64,000 nt of DNA from Polaromonas sp. (GCF_010365105.1 NZ_JAAFGZ010000003.1:1-64000), one strand, 5' to 3'. Counted from the stretch's first letter, positions 40,127 to 50,524 are shown. Made by a program: numbers and translations. Notes: generated from the letters alone by a model not told the origin.

Positions 40127-42667
40127 TCAGGTGTTGACCCAGCCTTCAGGGTCCTGGCCGCCGCTGGACACCGGCTGGCGCAGGCTGTCTTTTCCCCGGC
40201 CGCCCTGGCTTGATGCAGCCGGCGCATAGTCATTTTCCCGGAAGCCTTCCACCGAATTGCCGTCGGCCCGCACGCGGTAGCCACTGACCTCACCCGAGGC
40301 GGTCTTTTCACGCGGGGCCTGCGGTTCAGCTGGCGGCGACGGCGGCTGGCCCATCACCACGGGCTGGGCGGTGGGCGCGACTGGCGGCTGGGCCACCGCC
40401 GTGACCTGCGGAGGCGCAGGCGGCTGGCCGCCCACGCTGGCGGGGGTTCCCACGTCCGGTGGTGCCGGCGGCGTCGCAGTGCCGGCGCCCGACCCTGCGC
40501 CGTCCAGGCCATCGGCGGCGCGCACCACCACATCCGAGAACATCTCGCGCTGCGTCAGCGACCGCTTGGTCACGCCGGGGTCATCGGCCATTGGCACGTT
40601 GATCATGATCGCGCCGTTGCCGATGGCGTTTTCCCACGGGCCGGTCCAGGCCTGGCCCTTGCTGGTCAGGGTGCCGCGCACCGTCACGTTGACGCGGTAC
40701 TGGTAGTCGGTCTTGAAGTCGGCCTGGCCGGTGTAGATGCGCCAGAAGCGCGGCTCCAGCTGGTCGGACGACAGGAAGCGAAAACGCGTGACCTTGTCGG
40801 CCCGGTTCTTGCCGTCGGCGCGCTGGCCTTTGGCGCGCATTTCCACCTCGACGATCTCGGCGGTGGACTGCAGTTCGACGCTCAGCGCGACCGGCCCCAC
40901 GTCCAGCGTTCCGGCCGAGTCGGCGCGCGCTTCCATGATGTTGTCGTTCGACAGCGTGCCGTTGGCGCCAGGGTCGAGGTCAATCACGTTTTGCTCGACA
41001 TCGATGTGAAAGAACGGAAACTCGCTTTCGGTCGGCGGCTCCAGCAGGTGGATCTTGCGCTTCATGTAGGTGGCGTCAGGCTCCCACGCGGCGGGAGGAT
41101 TCGAGACTTCGCCCTTGCGCCACTGGATCCACACCGGGCGGAAGGTCGTGTCCGGCGAGTCGCTCTTCTGGAAGGTGGCGGGCTTCCAGCCAATGGAGCC
41201 GCCCGAGTCCGGGTAGCCGACCTGCGCCGACACGAAGGCCACCGGCTCGCCCGCCCAGTTCCGGGCCTTGTCGGGCCAGTTGACCACCGGCTTGACGATG
41301 CGGAACAGCTTGCGGCCCAGTTCGCCCAGCACCAGGCGCTGGAAGTACTTGCCTTCAGCCTTGGGATCGTTCTTGATCTCGTTATAGAAACCTTCAAGCG
41401 AGCTGGAAATGGTGTGCGGCTGGTTGTAGCGGAAGTAGCGCGTTTCTTCATACTTCAGGTCCAGCTGGGTTTCATCGCGCCGGAACTTCAGCGCCAGGCC
41501 GGCGTTGTAGCCGAACAGCGAGCCGAACAGGCCGCCGCCCGAGGTGGACGCCTGGGCCGGTTCGACCTGCGGAGGGGGCGGATCGAAAATCACCTTCTTG
41601 GCCTGCTCGGTGAACTGCGTGACGATCAGGTCGATGCGCTGGTTGATCATCTTCTCCATTTCCTGCGCGCCCGGCAGGGTGCCGTCGATGTCCACCTCGA
41701 CCTTGATGTCGCCGTTGACCCGCAGCTTGTTGAACTCGGCCTTGATGTCGGCAGAGAACCACAGATAGCGGGCGTTCACATGGGCCGAGAAATGCGTGAA
41801 GATGCGCTCCCAGCTGCCGACGATCTTCACGCGCATCAGCTGCGACCACATCGGCATGACCAGGTTTTGCGTCACGAACAGCGGGCTGTAGGTGCCATGA
41901 AAGCCGGCCCAGACGATCTCGCTGGGAATCGGGCCGATCACGCCGCCGTAGGCGTTCTCGCCACCCGTGATGGAGCCCGGGCCGCTGCCCTGGATGCGCC
42001 AGGCCCAGGCGTCGAGCTGCGCGCCACGGAAATTGCGGCCGTGCGGCACCGGCGCCCAGGCCGAGCGCGAGCCGAGCTGCATGAAGTCGCGGCTGCGCGG
42101 GCCTTCGGGCGCGCCGGGTTCGCCGCCGCCAGGCACGGGGTTGGCCACGCCGCCACCGCTACCGCTGCCGGCATTGGCACCAATGCCGGGCGTGGCGCCC
42201 GAGGCATCGGGTGCCAGGCTGGAAATCGCCGTCTGGTTGGAGGTGATGGGGGCAATCCGGATTTGTGGCGCAACCCGCGTGCGCAGTCCCCAGTATTTGT
42301 CGTTGCGCCCGCTGAATCGTTCCAGAATCTGGGCTTCAGCCTGTTTCAGGACGCTGGGCGGAAAGCGCGAGGTGGTGGTCAGCGACAGCACCCCGCCCGA
42401 GGTTTCGCCCTTGTCGATGCCGGCGATGCTTTCATCGAAAACGCCGACAAAGTGAATGTGTCGAAACTTGAAGTCGTTGTTGGCCGCGTTGCGCGCCAGC
42501 CGGACTTTTTCCGGAATGTAGTAGAAAACCGGGGCCTTGCGCTCACGCTGCAAGGCATCGTTGTTGCGATCCGGCAGGAAAAGCAGCGTATGCCCCTCCC
42601 CCGCTTCGTCCTGAATGACAAACTCTTCGAAGCCACCGGCAAAAACCGGCCCTACAGGATCGGACAT
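40127..42667 (-). CDS. Large unrecognised protein of the caspase operon, 846 aa
   Basis: I do not recognise the family. There is no signal peptide or membrane helix. In order: an N-terminal domain (about 1-150) with APVFYYIPEKVRLARNAANN and SRFPPSVLKQAEAQILERFS; a Gly-rich linker (about 155-190); a central domain with WERIFTHFSAHVNARYLWFS, then amphipathic KAEFNKLRVNGDIKVEVDID and MINQRIDLIVTQFTEQAKKV; a large beta-rich region; and a disordered Pro/Gly-rich tail (about 717-846, PPAPPDVGTPASVGGQPPAP). GAGGAG 8 nt upstream fixes the start. It is the first gene of the operon; an AT-rich promoter-like stretch lies upstream. Confidence 0.7.
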   Translation of the reverse strand: MSDPVGPVFAGGFEEFVIQDEAGEGHTLLFLPDRNNDALQRERKAPVFYYIPEKVRLARNAANNDFKFRHIHFVGVFDESIAGIDKGETSGGVLSLTTTSRFPPSVLKQAEAQILERFSGRNDKYWGLRTRVAPQIRIAPITSNQTAISSLAPDASGATPGIGANAGSGSGGGVANPVPGGGEPGAPEGPRSRDFMQLGSRSAWAPVPHGRNFRGAQLDAWAWRIQGSGPGSITGGENAYGGVIGPIPSEIVWAGFHGTYSPLFVTQNLVMPMWSQLMRVKIVGSWERIFTHFSAHVNARYLWFSADIKAEFNKLRVNGDIKVEVDIDGTLPGAQEMEKMINQRIDLIVTQFTEQAKKVIFDPPPPQVEPAQASTSGGGLFGSLFGYNAGLALKFRRDETQLDLKYEETRYFRYNQPHTISSSLEGFYNEIKNDPKAEGKYFQRLVLGELGRKLFRIVKPVVNWPDKARNWAGEPVAFVSAQVGYPDSGGSIGWKPATFQKSDSPDTTFRPVWIQWRKGEVSNPPAAWEPDATYMKRKIHLLEPPTESEFPFFHIDVEQNVIDLDPGANGTLSNDNIMEARADSAGTLDVGPVALSVELQSTAEIVEVEMRAKGQRADGKNRADKVTRFRFLSSDQLEPRFWRIYTGQADFKTDYQYRVNVTVRGTLTSKGQAWTGPWENAIGNGAIMINVPMADDPGVTKRSLTQREMFSDVVVRAADGLDGAGSGAGTATPPAPPDVGTPASVGGQPPAPPQVTAVAQPPVAPTAQPVVMGQPPSPPAEPQAPREKTASGEVSGYRVRADGNSVEGFRENDYAPAASSQGGRGKDSLRQPVSSGGQDPEGWVNT

Positions 42668-43201
42668 ATCGGGTTCTCCTCTGGTTGGGTTCAGGGCCTC
42701 CAGGTATTGAATGCCCTGCCATCACGAAGGAATTTTTCAAGGAAACCTTTCATTCGCGATGCGCAAAGTTATACGCTTGCCTCCGCACTACCTCAAGCGG
42801 CGACAAGCTGCCAAAGTTACAACTGGCGCGCATCCTGAATAACCTGGCCTGATCGAACCGGCACTTACAGCAGGACAGTTAATAATTCGAATTTGTAAAT
42901 TTTTATATAAAACAACAAAGACGACTCGACAGGAAAATCACTGGTTGGCGGGGAACCGGCACAAGCTCAACTTGAAACGGTTGTTGCAATCTGCAGCAAA
43001 ACAGGGTTGTTTGTGAAACACGAAACTGCCAACTCGCTCTTGCCGCCCAGCCGGAGATGGCAACGTCAAGCCTTTCAAATCAAGAGGGCTTGACCTGGCC
43101 GGGTGCCTGTGCGAAGGTGTACAAGACCGTTTTGAATTTCTGAACGTTCAGAAATTTCTTCAAACACAGGCTATTTTCAAAAAACCAAGGAAAAATTCAT
43201 C
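42668..43201. other. 534-bp divergent promoter region
   Basis: It lies between the caspase operon (minus) and the Usp gene (plus). An AT-rich island at about 42878-42920 (containing TTTTTATATAAAAC) is the likely promoter area of the minus-strand operon. The Usp side carries the 22-bp palindrome. No gene or RNA is recognisable. Confidence 0.5.
43135..43156. promoter_or_regulatory. Perfect 22-bp palindrome upstream of the Usp gene
   Basis: The half-site AATTTCTGAAC is followed immediately by its exact reverse complement GTTCAGAAATT. It is centred about 56 bp before the Usp ATG, a typical operator position. The inner CTGAACGTTCAG is reminiscent of dimeric repressor sites, but I cannot name a regulator. 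Confidence 0.6.
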
Positions 43202-43642
43202 ATGTTCAAGCACATCCTCCTGGCCACCGACGGCTCCGCAGCTTCCGAGCACGCCGCACAAATCGCCGTTGACATGGCCCGCATCCACGGCGCCCAGCTG
43301 ACGTCGCTTTATGTAGTCGATCCCTACCCCTACCTGGGTATCGGCGAGTCCAATCCGCTGGGTTTCCAGTCCTACATGTCGGCAGCGCATGAACATGCCA
43401 CCCAGGCGCACGCCAAGGTCGCCGCCCTGTGCAGCCAGGGCAGCGCCCCGGTAGCGCTGGCCACGCGTATCTCGGAGGACCTGACGGCGTCCGAGGGCAT
43501 TGTGACGACCGCCACCGACGAAGGCGCCGACCTGATCGTCATGGGTTCGCACGGCCGTACCGGCCTGGCGCGGCTGGTGGTGGGAAGCGTGACCGCCAAG
43601 GTGCTGTCAGCCGCGTCGATCCCCGTGCTGATCACGCGCTAG
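43202..43642 (+). CDS. Universal stress protein (UspA family), 146 aa
   Basis: A single-domain Usp. The N-terminal strand and loop MFKHILLATDGSAASEHAAQ carries the conserved Asp. The C-terminal GADLIVMGSHGRTGLARLVV with GSVTAKVL is the ATP-binding G-2x-G-9x-G(S/T) motif, so it is probably of the ATP-binding subclass. The length is normal. AAGGAAAAA lies about 10 nt upstream. The next gene follows after 10 bp, suggesting a two-gene transcript. Confidence 0.92.
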   Translation: MFKHILLATDGSAASEHAAQIAVDMARIHGAQLTSLYVVDPYPYLGIGESNPLGFQSYMSAAHEHATQAHAKVAALCSQGSAPVALATRISEDLTASEGIVTTATDEGADLIVMGSHGRTGLARLVVGSVTAKVLSAASIPVLITR

Positions 43643-43652
43643 CAAGCCACCC

Positions 43653-43949
43653 ATGACCGACAACATGCGCGCACTGCCGCCGCCACCCCGCAAGCTGTGG
43701 GTACGGGTGCTGCTGATGATCTTGCTGGCCGCAGCGTTCCAGCTGGCGGCGTCCGTACTGCTGTTTCTTTGCGTGCTGCAGTTGGTGCTGGCCGCTGCCA
43801 CCCGCGCGCCCAACCTGCGGCTGCAGCAACTGGGCCGCAGCCTGGGCCGCTACCTGTTGCAAATCGCCGAGTTTGAAAGCTTCGGCAGCGAGGAACTGCC
43901 GTTTCCGTTCAGCCCGTGGCCTGCGGGCAACGGGCAGATCAATCTGTAA
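43653..43949 (+). CDS. DUF4389 family membrane protein, 98 aa
   Basis: A small protein with a hydrophobic segment of about 35 residues (WVRVLLMILLAAAFQLAASV, LLFLCVLQLVLA) that forms one or two helices. It is followed by the family pattern NLRLQQLGRSLGRYLLQIAE, FESFGSEELPFPFSPWP. DUF4389 members are often fused to or placed near lipase-like or Usp genes; the function is unknown. It begins 10 bp after usp. Confidence 0.75.
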   Translation: MTDNMRALPPPPRKLWVRVLLMILLAAAFQLAASVLLFLCVLQLVLAAATRAPNLRLQQLGRSLGRYLLQIAEFESFGSEELPFPFSPWPAGNGQINL

Positions 43950-44011
43950 ATTCTTCAGGCAAATTACTCAGGGCAGCTGACATGGCCGATCACGGTATCT
44001 GATCAGTTTTC

Positions 44012-44072
44012 ACTACTGAATTAATAGCTGCTAGCGCTTGGTGCACCTGCGCCAGCAGGCTATTTGACACTT
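44012..44072 (+). repeat. GCTA-N9-TAGC element, copy 8 (degenerate first base)
   Basis: ACTA, the 9-nt CTGAATTAA, then TAGC continuing TGCTAGCGC, with a downstream GCGCCAGCA that can pair back. It has the same spacing and tail as the other copies; the first base of the core is changed. Confidence 0.6.
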
Positions 44073-44372
44073 AAAACGGCAGCACTAGGTTCTTCAGCAG
44101 CCTGCACGCTGTCGGATTCACTCTTCTTTTTGCAGTGAACCCGAAGTCATTTCCGTTCAGGGTCTACCGAACAATAATTTTTTGCCGTTTTCACAGGCAA
44201 GCATTCAGCAACGCGTATTGAATGGCTTAAGCACGTCTGAATACCCGCCTTCGCGGTTACCACGCCATGAAGTTATTGGTTGCCGCATCCTTGGCGTGTC
44301 GGGCAAACCCGCGACTGCAATGAACGCTGACTCAAATCGGTGCATCAGTGCTGGCAAAAGTGGCACTGCAGC

Positions 44373-44387
44373 GCACCATTTTGGCGC
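44373..44387. promoter_or_regulatory. NtrC-like dyad
   Basis: GCACCATTTTGGCGC fits the NtrC-type half-sites GCACC-N5-GGTGC with one mismatch (GGCGC). It lies about 40 bp upstream of the sigma70-like -35 element of a nitrogen-catabolic operon. The assignment is tentative. Confidence 0.3.
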
Positions 44388-44410
44388 AAATAATTCATTT
44401 AAAAAAATTA

Positions 44411-44439
44411 TTGAATCAAATAATTTACTCTGCTAGAGT
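44411..44439 (+). promoter_or_regulatory. Sigma70-like promoter of the ABC/hydantoinase operon
   Basis: TTGAAT (44411-44416), a 17-bp spacer and TAGAGT (44434-44439), about 85 bp before the binding-protein start codon. The matches are 5/6 and 4/6; the position is plausible. Confidence 0.4.
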
Positions 44440-44522
44440 GACGGGTACCGGACAGGCTTTGCCTTCCTGCCATGCCGGCCGCTTGCCCCTTCCACCGTTT
44501 TCATTCACCGGAGTCACACAGC

Positions 44523-45305
44523 ATGAAATTCAAACTTTGCGCCGCAATGCTCACCCTGGCCGCCTCTGCTGCCCTCCCGGCTTTCGCCGCCGACTGGACA
44601 GTGGGCGCCAATGTCGGCAACGTGCCCTGGGAATTCCAGGACGCCAGTGGCAAGATCGTCGGCTTCGAGATCGACCTGGTGAACGAAGCCGCCCGGCGCG
44701 CCGGCAAGAGCGTGCAGATTGAAAACATTCCGTTCAATGGCCTGTTCTCGGCGGTACAGTCCGGCCGCATCCAGATTGCGGTGTCGTCCATCACCATCAC
44801 GCCTAAGCGCCTGGAGTCGGTGGCCTTTGCCCAGCCCTACTACGACAGCGACCAGTCGCTGTCGGTGCTGAAAGCCACCAAGATCAACAGCCTGGAAGAC
44901 ACGGCGGGCAAGACCATCGGCGTGGACACCGGTTCCACCGGCGACATGTACGCCACTCAAAACACCGCCAAGTACAAGATCGCCACCATCACCCGCTACG
45001 AAGGCCTGGCTCCCGCCATGCTGGACCTGGCCGCCCGCCGCATCGACGGCTACATCAGCGACATTCCGGCGGTCGAGTACTACATCAAGGACAAGCCGCA
45101 ATACCGCATCGCCGCGCGCATTCCCACCGGCGAGCGCTACTCCTTCATGACGGCGAAGAACTGGCCCGAAGCCGCCCGGCTCAACGACATCCTGACGGAA
45201 ATGAAAAAAGACGGCTTCGTGTCCAAAACCCATCAGAAATGGTTTGGCTCCGTACCGCCGGCCGACTCTTCCACCGTCAAGGTCATGGACGTTCCCAAGC
45301 TGTAA
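44523..45305 (+). CDS. Polar amino-acid-type ABC transporter substrate-binding protein
   Basis: A family 3 periplasmic binding protein of 260 residues. The signal peptide MKFKLCAAMLTLAASAALPA ends FAA. The mature domain has PWEFQDASGKIVGFEIDLVN, IENIPFNGLFSAVQSGRIQI, AVSSITITPKRLESVAFAQP and TIGVDTGSTGDMYA (ligand contacts), ending YDLKWFGS-like HQKWFGSVP. The ATG at 44523 is chosen because it starts the signal peptide. The operon downstream suggests the ligand is a ureide, hydantoin or modified amino acid, not necessarily a common amino acid; this is inference. Confidence 0.88.
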   Translation: MKFKLCAAMLTLAASAALPAFAADWTVGANVGNVPWEFQDASGKIVGFEIDLVNEAARRAGKSVQIENIPFNGLFSAVQSGRIQIAVSSITITPKRLESVAFAQPYYDSDQSLSVLKATKINSLEDTAGKTIGVDTGSTGDMYATQNTAKYKIATITRYEGLAPAMLDLAARRIDGYISDIPAVEYYIKDKPQYRIAARIPTGERYSFMTAKNWPEAARLNDILTEMKKDGFVSKTHQKWFGSVPPADSSTVKVMDVPKL

Positions 45306-45439
45306 ACCGCCAGCGCCACCAGCCGCCCAGGCAGTTGGTGCGCGTCAACCCGCAAGGCATCAGCCGCAGGGACGGGGTTGCCCTGAGCGACCTTTTTTGA
45401 ATCCGGCAACGACGCAACCCACACAGCAGGCCTTCCCGC

Positions 45440-46111
45440 ATGGATTTGATCGACACTTTTTTCAACTGGAGCGTGCTGCGCGGCGCCCTGCCCATGCTGA
45501 TGCAGGGCCTGGGCATCACCGTCATGCTCGGCGCGGTCAGCATCGTGCTGGGCCTGGCCGGCGGGCTGGTGCTGGCGTTGCTCAGGCTGTACGGCCCGCT
45601 GCCCGTGCGCGGCACGGCCCGCATCTACATCGACGTGTTTCGCTCGATTCCGATCCTCGTGCTGCTGGTGCTGGTGTACTACGCCCTGCCGTTCGTCGGC
45701 GTGCGCCTGTCGTCGTTCGCATCAACGGTGCTGACGCTTTCCCTGGTGTCGGCAGCCTACACGGCCGAGATTTTTCGCTCCGGCATCGAGGCCTTGCCCA
45801 AGGGGCAGTTCGAGGCGTCCGAAGCCATGGGGCTGAATTTTCTGGACACCATGCGCGATATCGTGCTGCCGCAGGCCTTTCGCATTGTGGTGCCGCCGCT
45901 GACCAGCAACTGCATCAATGTGCTGAAAGATACGGCGCTGGCATCGGTCGTGGCCATGCCGGACCTGCTCAAGCAGGCCACGCAGGCGCAGGCCCTGGCC
46001 GCCAACCCGACGCCGCTGATCGGCGCTGCCGTGCTGTACCTGCTCTTGCTGCTGCCGCTGGTGCGGCTGGTCGGCTACTTTGAAGCGCGCCACCGCGCTG
46101 CCACCCGATGA
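45440..46111 (+). CDS. ABC transporter permease (PAAT type), 223 aa
   Basis: Inner-membrane subunit with the HisM-type opening [40 protein letters not shown], and the EAA loop [20 protein letters not shown] followed by [20 protein letters not shown]. About five helices are present. It follows the binding-protein gene by about 130 bp and overlaps the ATPase gene by 4 bp (ATGA), so the two are translationally coupled. Confidence 0.9.
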   Translation: MDLIDTFFNWSVLRGALPMLMQGLGITVMLGAVSIVLGLAGGLVLALLRLYGPLPVRGTARIYIDVFRSIPILVLLVLVYYALPFVGVRLSSFASTVLTLSLVSAAYTAEIFRSGIEALPKGQFEASEAMGLNFLDTMRDIVLPQAFRIVVPPLTSNCINVLKDTALASVVAMPDLLKQATQAQALAANPTPLIGAAVLYLLLLLPLVRLVGYFEARHRAATR

Positions 46112-46893
46112 CCACAGACACTTCATTGCAGTCCGACACCCTGACCCCTGCCACCGCCACAGCACCGCTGATCCGCATCAGCCAGCTGCAAAAGCGCTAT
46201 GGCGACTTCATTGCGCTGCACGACATCAACCTCGACATTGCCGAGGGCGAGGTGGTCGTCGTCGTCGGTCCGTCGGGCTCGGGCAAGTCCACGCTGATTC
46301 GCTGCATCAATTTGCTGGAGGACTACCAGCAGGGCGAGATTTGCGTCGATGGCCAGCCCGTGGTGCGCGGCAAAACCCTGGCGCAGGTGCGCGCCGAAGT
46401 CGGCATGGTGTTTCAAAGCTTCAACCTCTTTCCGCACCTGACGGCCTTGCGCAATGTGGCCTTGGGGCCGTTGCGCGTGCGCAAATTGAACCGGGCAAAT
46501 GCCGACCAGCGGGCCGCCGAACTGCTGGCCAAGGTGGGCCTGGCCGACCATGCGCACAAACTGCCGGCGCAACTCTCGGGCGGCCAGCAACAGCGCGTGG
46601 CCATTGCCCGGGCGCTGGCGCTGGAGCCAAAGGTTTTGCTGTTTGACGAGCCCACCTCCGCGCTTGACCCGGAAATGGTCGGCGAGGTGCTCGACGTGAT
46701 GCAGAACCTGGCCAAGTCCGGCGTCACCATGGTCATCGTCACCCACGAGATGGGCTTTGCCCGCCGCGTGGCCGACCGCGTCATCTTCATGGAAGCCGGC
46801 CGCGTCATTGAACAGGGCCCGCCCGTGGAATTCTTTACCCATCCCCGGGAAGTGCGCACCAAGGCCTTCCTGCAGGCCATTGTCAACCATTGA
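46108..46893 (+). CDS. ABC transporter ATP-binding protein (PAAT type), 261 aa
   Basis: ATPase with Walker [11 protein letters not shown]-loop [17 protein letters not shown], signature [15 protein letters not shown], Walker [21 protein letters not shown] and switch His [17 protein letters not shown]. The N-terminus has an extra Thr/Ala-rich 20 residues. It is clearly related to the ATPase at 13919-14650 and belongs to the same PAAT family. The next gene begins 16 bp later. Confidence 0.92.
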   Translation: MTTDTSLQSDTLTPATATAPLIRISQLQKRYGDFIALHDINLDIAEGEVVVVVGPSGSGKSTLIRCINLLEDYQQGEICVDGQPVVRGKTLAQVRAEVGMVFQSFNLFPHLTALRNVALGPLRVRKLNRANADQRAAELLAKVGLADHAHKLPAQLSGGQQQRVAIARALALEPKVLLFDEPTSALDPEMVGEVLDVMQNLAKSGVTMVIVTHEMGFARRVADRVIFMEAGRVIEQGPPVEFFTHPREVRTKAFLQAIVNH

Positions 46894-46909
46894 AAATGAA
46901 GCACACCCC

Positions 46910-48151
46910 ATGAGCCCACTAAAAACCGAACTGAACCTTGACCTGGTGCGCGCCGAATTTCCGGGGCTGGCCAGCGGCTACACCTTCCTGGACAACGCGG
47001 GCGGCTCGCAGGTGCTGGCCCGTGTGGCAGACCGGGTGCGCGACTACCTGCTGAACAGCGCAGTGCAGCTGGGTGCGAGCTATTCCGAGTCGGTCGCAGC
47101 CGGCGAGCGCGTCATCGCGGCGCGGCGTTCGGTGGCCCAGCTGATCAATGCCGCGCACGAGGACGAAGTCGTGATGGGCAGCGCGTCCACCAGCCTGATG
47201 TTTTTGTTCACGCAGGCGCTTCTGCCGGGCATCCGGCCGGGCGACGAGATCATCGTCACCAACACCGACCACGAGGCCAACATCGGCTGCTGGACGCGGC
47301 TGGAAAAGGCCGGCGCGGTCATCAAGTTCTGGAATGTCAACCTCGACTCGCTGGCGCTGGACCTGGCGGAGCTGCAAAAGCTCCTGAATCCGCGTACCCG
47401 CTGGGTGGCGATGACGCATGCGTCCAACATCCTGGGCACCGTCAATCCGGTGGCGAAGGTGGCCGAACTGGTGCACCAGGCCGGTGCGCGGCTGCTGGTC
47501 GATGCCGTGGCCTATGCGCCGCACCGCCTGGTCGATGTGCAGGCCAGCGGTGCAGACGCCTACGTCTTCAGCTTCTACAAGGTCTTCGGCCCGCACTTTG
47601 CCGTGCTCTGGGGCAAACGCGACATGCTCTTGCCGCTGCCCAGCCTGAACCACTACTTCATTGGCCCTGAGGTGCTGCCCTACAAGCTGCAGCCCGGCAA
47701 TGTGAATTACGAGTTGTCGTATGGCTGCATGGGGATTTCCGACTATTTGTGCGCCATGGGCACAGCGCACGGCGCCACAGGCAGCCCCCGCCAGTTGATG
47801 CAGGCCGCGTTCGACCTGTTCGAAGACCATGAAGACCGGCTGGCCGAGCAGCTGCTGTCTTACCTTCGCACCAAGGCCGGCGTTCGCATCATCGGCCTGC
47901 CGGCGCTGACCTCCGGCGAGCGCGTTCCAACCATCAGCTTCGTGGTCAAAGGCCGCACTTCCGAATCCATCGTGCGGCACCTGGACCCATTCAACATCGG
48001 CATCCGCTTTGGCGACTTTTACGCCAAGCGTCTGATTGAAGCACTTGGGCTGCAAAGTCAGGGCGGCGTGGTGCGGGTGTCGATGGCGCACTACAACACC
48101 GTGCAGGAAATTGACCGGCTGATCCGCCACCTTGACGAAGCCATCGGCTGA
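46910..48151 (+). CDS. NifS-like class V aminotransferase (VC1184-type cysteine desulfurase-like)
   Basis: A PLP enzyme of 413 residues in the cysteine desulfurase-like VC1184 subfamily. It has FPGLASGYTFLDNAGGSQVL, EVVMGSASTSLMFLFTQALL, the stacking His121 in TNTDHEANIGCW, the PLP Asp198 in RLLVDAVAYAPHRLVDVQAS and the Schiff-base Lys224 in VFSFYKVFGPHFAVLWG. No Cys-loop typical of true IscS/SufS is obvious, so a lyase or aminotransferase role on the operon's substrate is more likely than sulfur transfer. It sits between the importer and the hydantoinase. Confidence 0.82.
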   Translation: MSPLKTELNLDLVRAEFPGLASGYTFLDNAGGSQVLARVADRVRDYLLNSAVQLGASYSESVAAGERVIAARRSVAQLINAAHEDEVVMGSASTSLMFLFTQALLPGIRPGDEIIVTNTDHEANIGCWTRLEKAGAVIKFWNVNLDSLALDLAELQKLLNPRTRWVAMTHASNILGTVNPVAKVAELVHQAGARLLVDAVAYAPHRLVDVQASGADAYVFSFYKVFGPHFAVLWGKRDMLLPLPSLNHYFIGPEVLPYKLQPGNVNYELSYGCMGISDYLCAMGTAHGATGSPRQLMQAAFDLFEDHEDRLAEQLLSYLRTKAGVRIIGLPALTSGERVPTISFVVKGRTSESIVRHLDPFNIGIRFGDFYAKRLIEALGLQSQGGVVRVSMAHYNTVQEIDRLIRHLDEAIG

Positions 48152-48156
48152 ACACC

Positions 48157-49569
<1,413 letters not shown>

Positions 49570-49588
49570 ACTACCCTGGCACAGCCCC

Positions 49589-50524
49589 GTGACACCAACC
49601 GCCCAGTCCAGAACACCTGCCCCCGCCAGACCCGAACGCCTTTCCCGGCCTGCCAACCTGGCCGAGTTGCGCGAGATGATCGGCCGCGAAAGCGAACGGC
49701 TGACGCCCCGCCTGCGCGCCGCTGCACGCTACGCACTGGACCATCCCAACGAGGTCGCGCTCAACCCGGTGGCCACGCTTGCCAGAACCTCAAAAGTGGC
49801 GGCCGCGACATTTATACGGCTGGCCCAATTCCTGGGTTGCGAAGGCTACAGCGACCTGCAGCGGCTGTTTCGAGAACCGCTCCAGCACGCCGGAAAACCC
49901 AGCTTTCCGCAGCGCATCCGGCATTTCGGCGGCGAGCAGACGCTGGACCATCCGGACGATCCGGCGCAGGTGCTGCAGGCGTTCAGCCAGGCCAACATGG
50001 TGTCGCTGGAGCATCTGCGCGCCGACGCCGCGAGCCTGCCGCTGCAGGCCGCGATTGATTTGATCGAGCAGGCCACGCTGGTGCATGTCGTGGGGCTGCG
50101 CCGGTCGTATGCCGTGGCCGCATACCTGGCTTATGCGCTGAACCGGGTCGGCTGCCCGACCGTGCAGATCAACGGCCTGGGTGGCAGCATCCACGAACAG
50201 GCTTCGATTGCCAGCGCTGGCCACCTCCTGATTGCCGTCAGCTTTCCGCCCTACGCCGGCGACACCCTGCAGGTGTGCCAGCAGTTGAGCCAGCGCGGCG
50301 TGAAACGGCTGGCCCTGACAGATTCCATCTTCAGCCCCGTCGCGCAAGGCGCCGACCTGGTGCTGGAAGTCAATGACGCCGAACTGCTGGGCTTTCGCTC
50401 GCTGTGCGCCGCCATGAGCCTGGCGCAAACGCTGGCCATGGGAGTCGCCTTCAGCAAGCGCAGCAAACAGCGAACCGGTTCCACCGAAACGTTTGAAACC
50501 GTCCTGGAAGACATTGACTGCTAG
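49589..50524 (+). CDS. MurR/RpiR family transcriptional regulator
   Basis: An N-terminal HTH_6 domain (about 20-100: LTPRLRAAARYALDHPNEVA, TLARTSKVAAATFIRLAQFL, GCEGYSDLQRLF) is followed by a SIS sugar-isomerase-like effector domain (about 130-290: ATLVHVVGLRRSYAVAAYLA, LLIAVSFPPYAGDTLQVCQQ, RGVKRLALTDSIFSPVAQGA). It is the likely local regulator of this operon. The GTG at 49589 gives a clean start; another GTG at 49547 overlaps the hydantoinase end. Confidence 0.85.
   Translation: MTPTAQSRTPAPARPERLSRPANLAELREMIGRESERLTPRLRAAARYALDHPNEVALNPVATLARTSKVAAATFIRLAQFLGCEGYSDLQRLFREPLQHAGKPSFPQRIRHFGGEQTLDHPDDPAQVLQAFSQANMVSLEHLRADAASLPLQAAIDLIEQATLVHVVGLRRSYAVAAYLAYALNRVGCPTVQINGLGGSIHEQASIASAGHLLIAVSFPPYAGDTLQVCQQLSQRGVKRLALTDSIFSPVAQGADLVLEVNDAELLGFRSLCAAMSLAQTLAMGVAFSKRSKQRTGSTETFETVLEDIDC

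Larger units (their letters stand above)
43950..44522. other. 573-bp regulatory region upstream of the ABC/hydantoinase operon
   Basis: It contains a degenerate GCTA-N9-TAGC copy (44012-44072), an NtrC-like dyad (44373-44387), A/T-rich overlapping ATTATT dyads (about 44388-44425) and a sigma70-like promoter (44411-44439). An 84-codon open frame at 44182-44436 lacks a ribosome site and any domain, so I do not call it. Confidence 0.5.

Noticed and set aside
43135..43156. The palindrome as a LexA (SOS) box
   Set aside because: The LexA sites I know have CTGT-N8-ACAG; here the core is CTGAACGTTCAG, which lacks those half-sites.
44182..44436. 84-codon open frame upstream of the ABC binding protein
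   Set aside because: It covers the putative regulatory sites and promoter, lacks a ribosome site and has no recognisable sequence.
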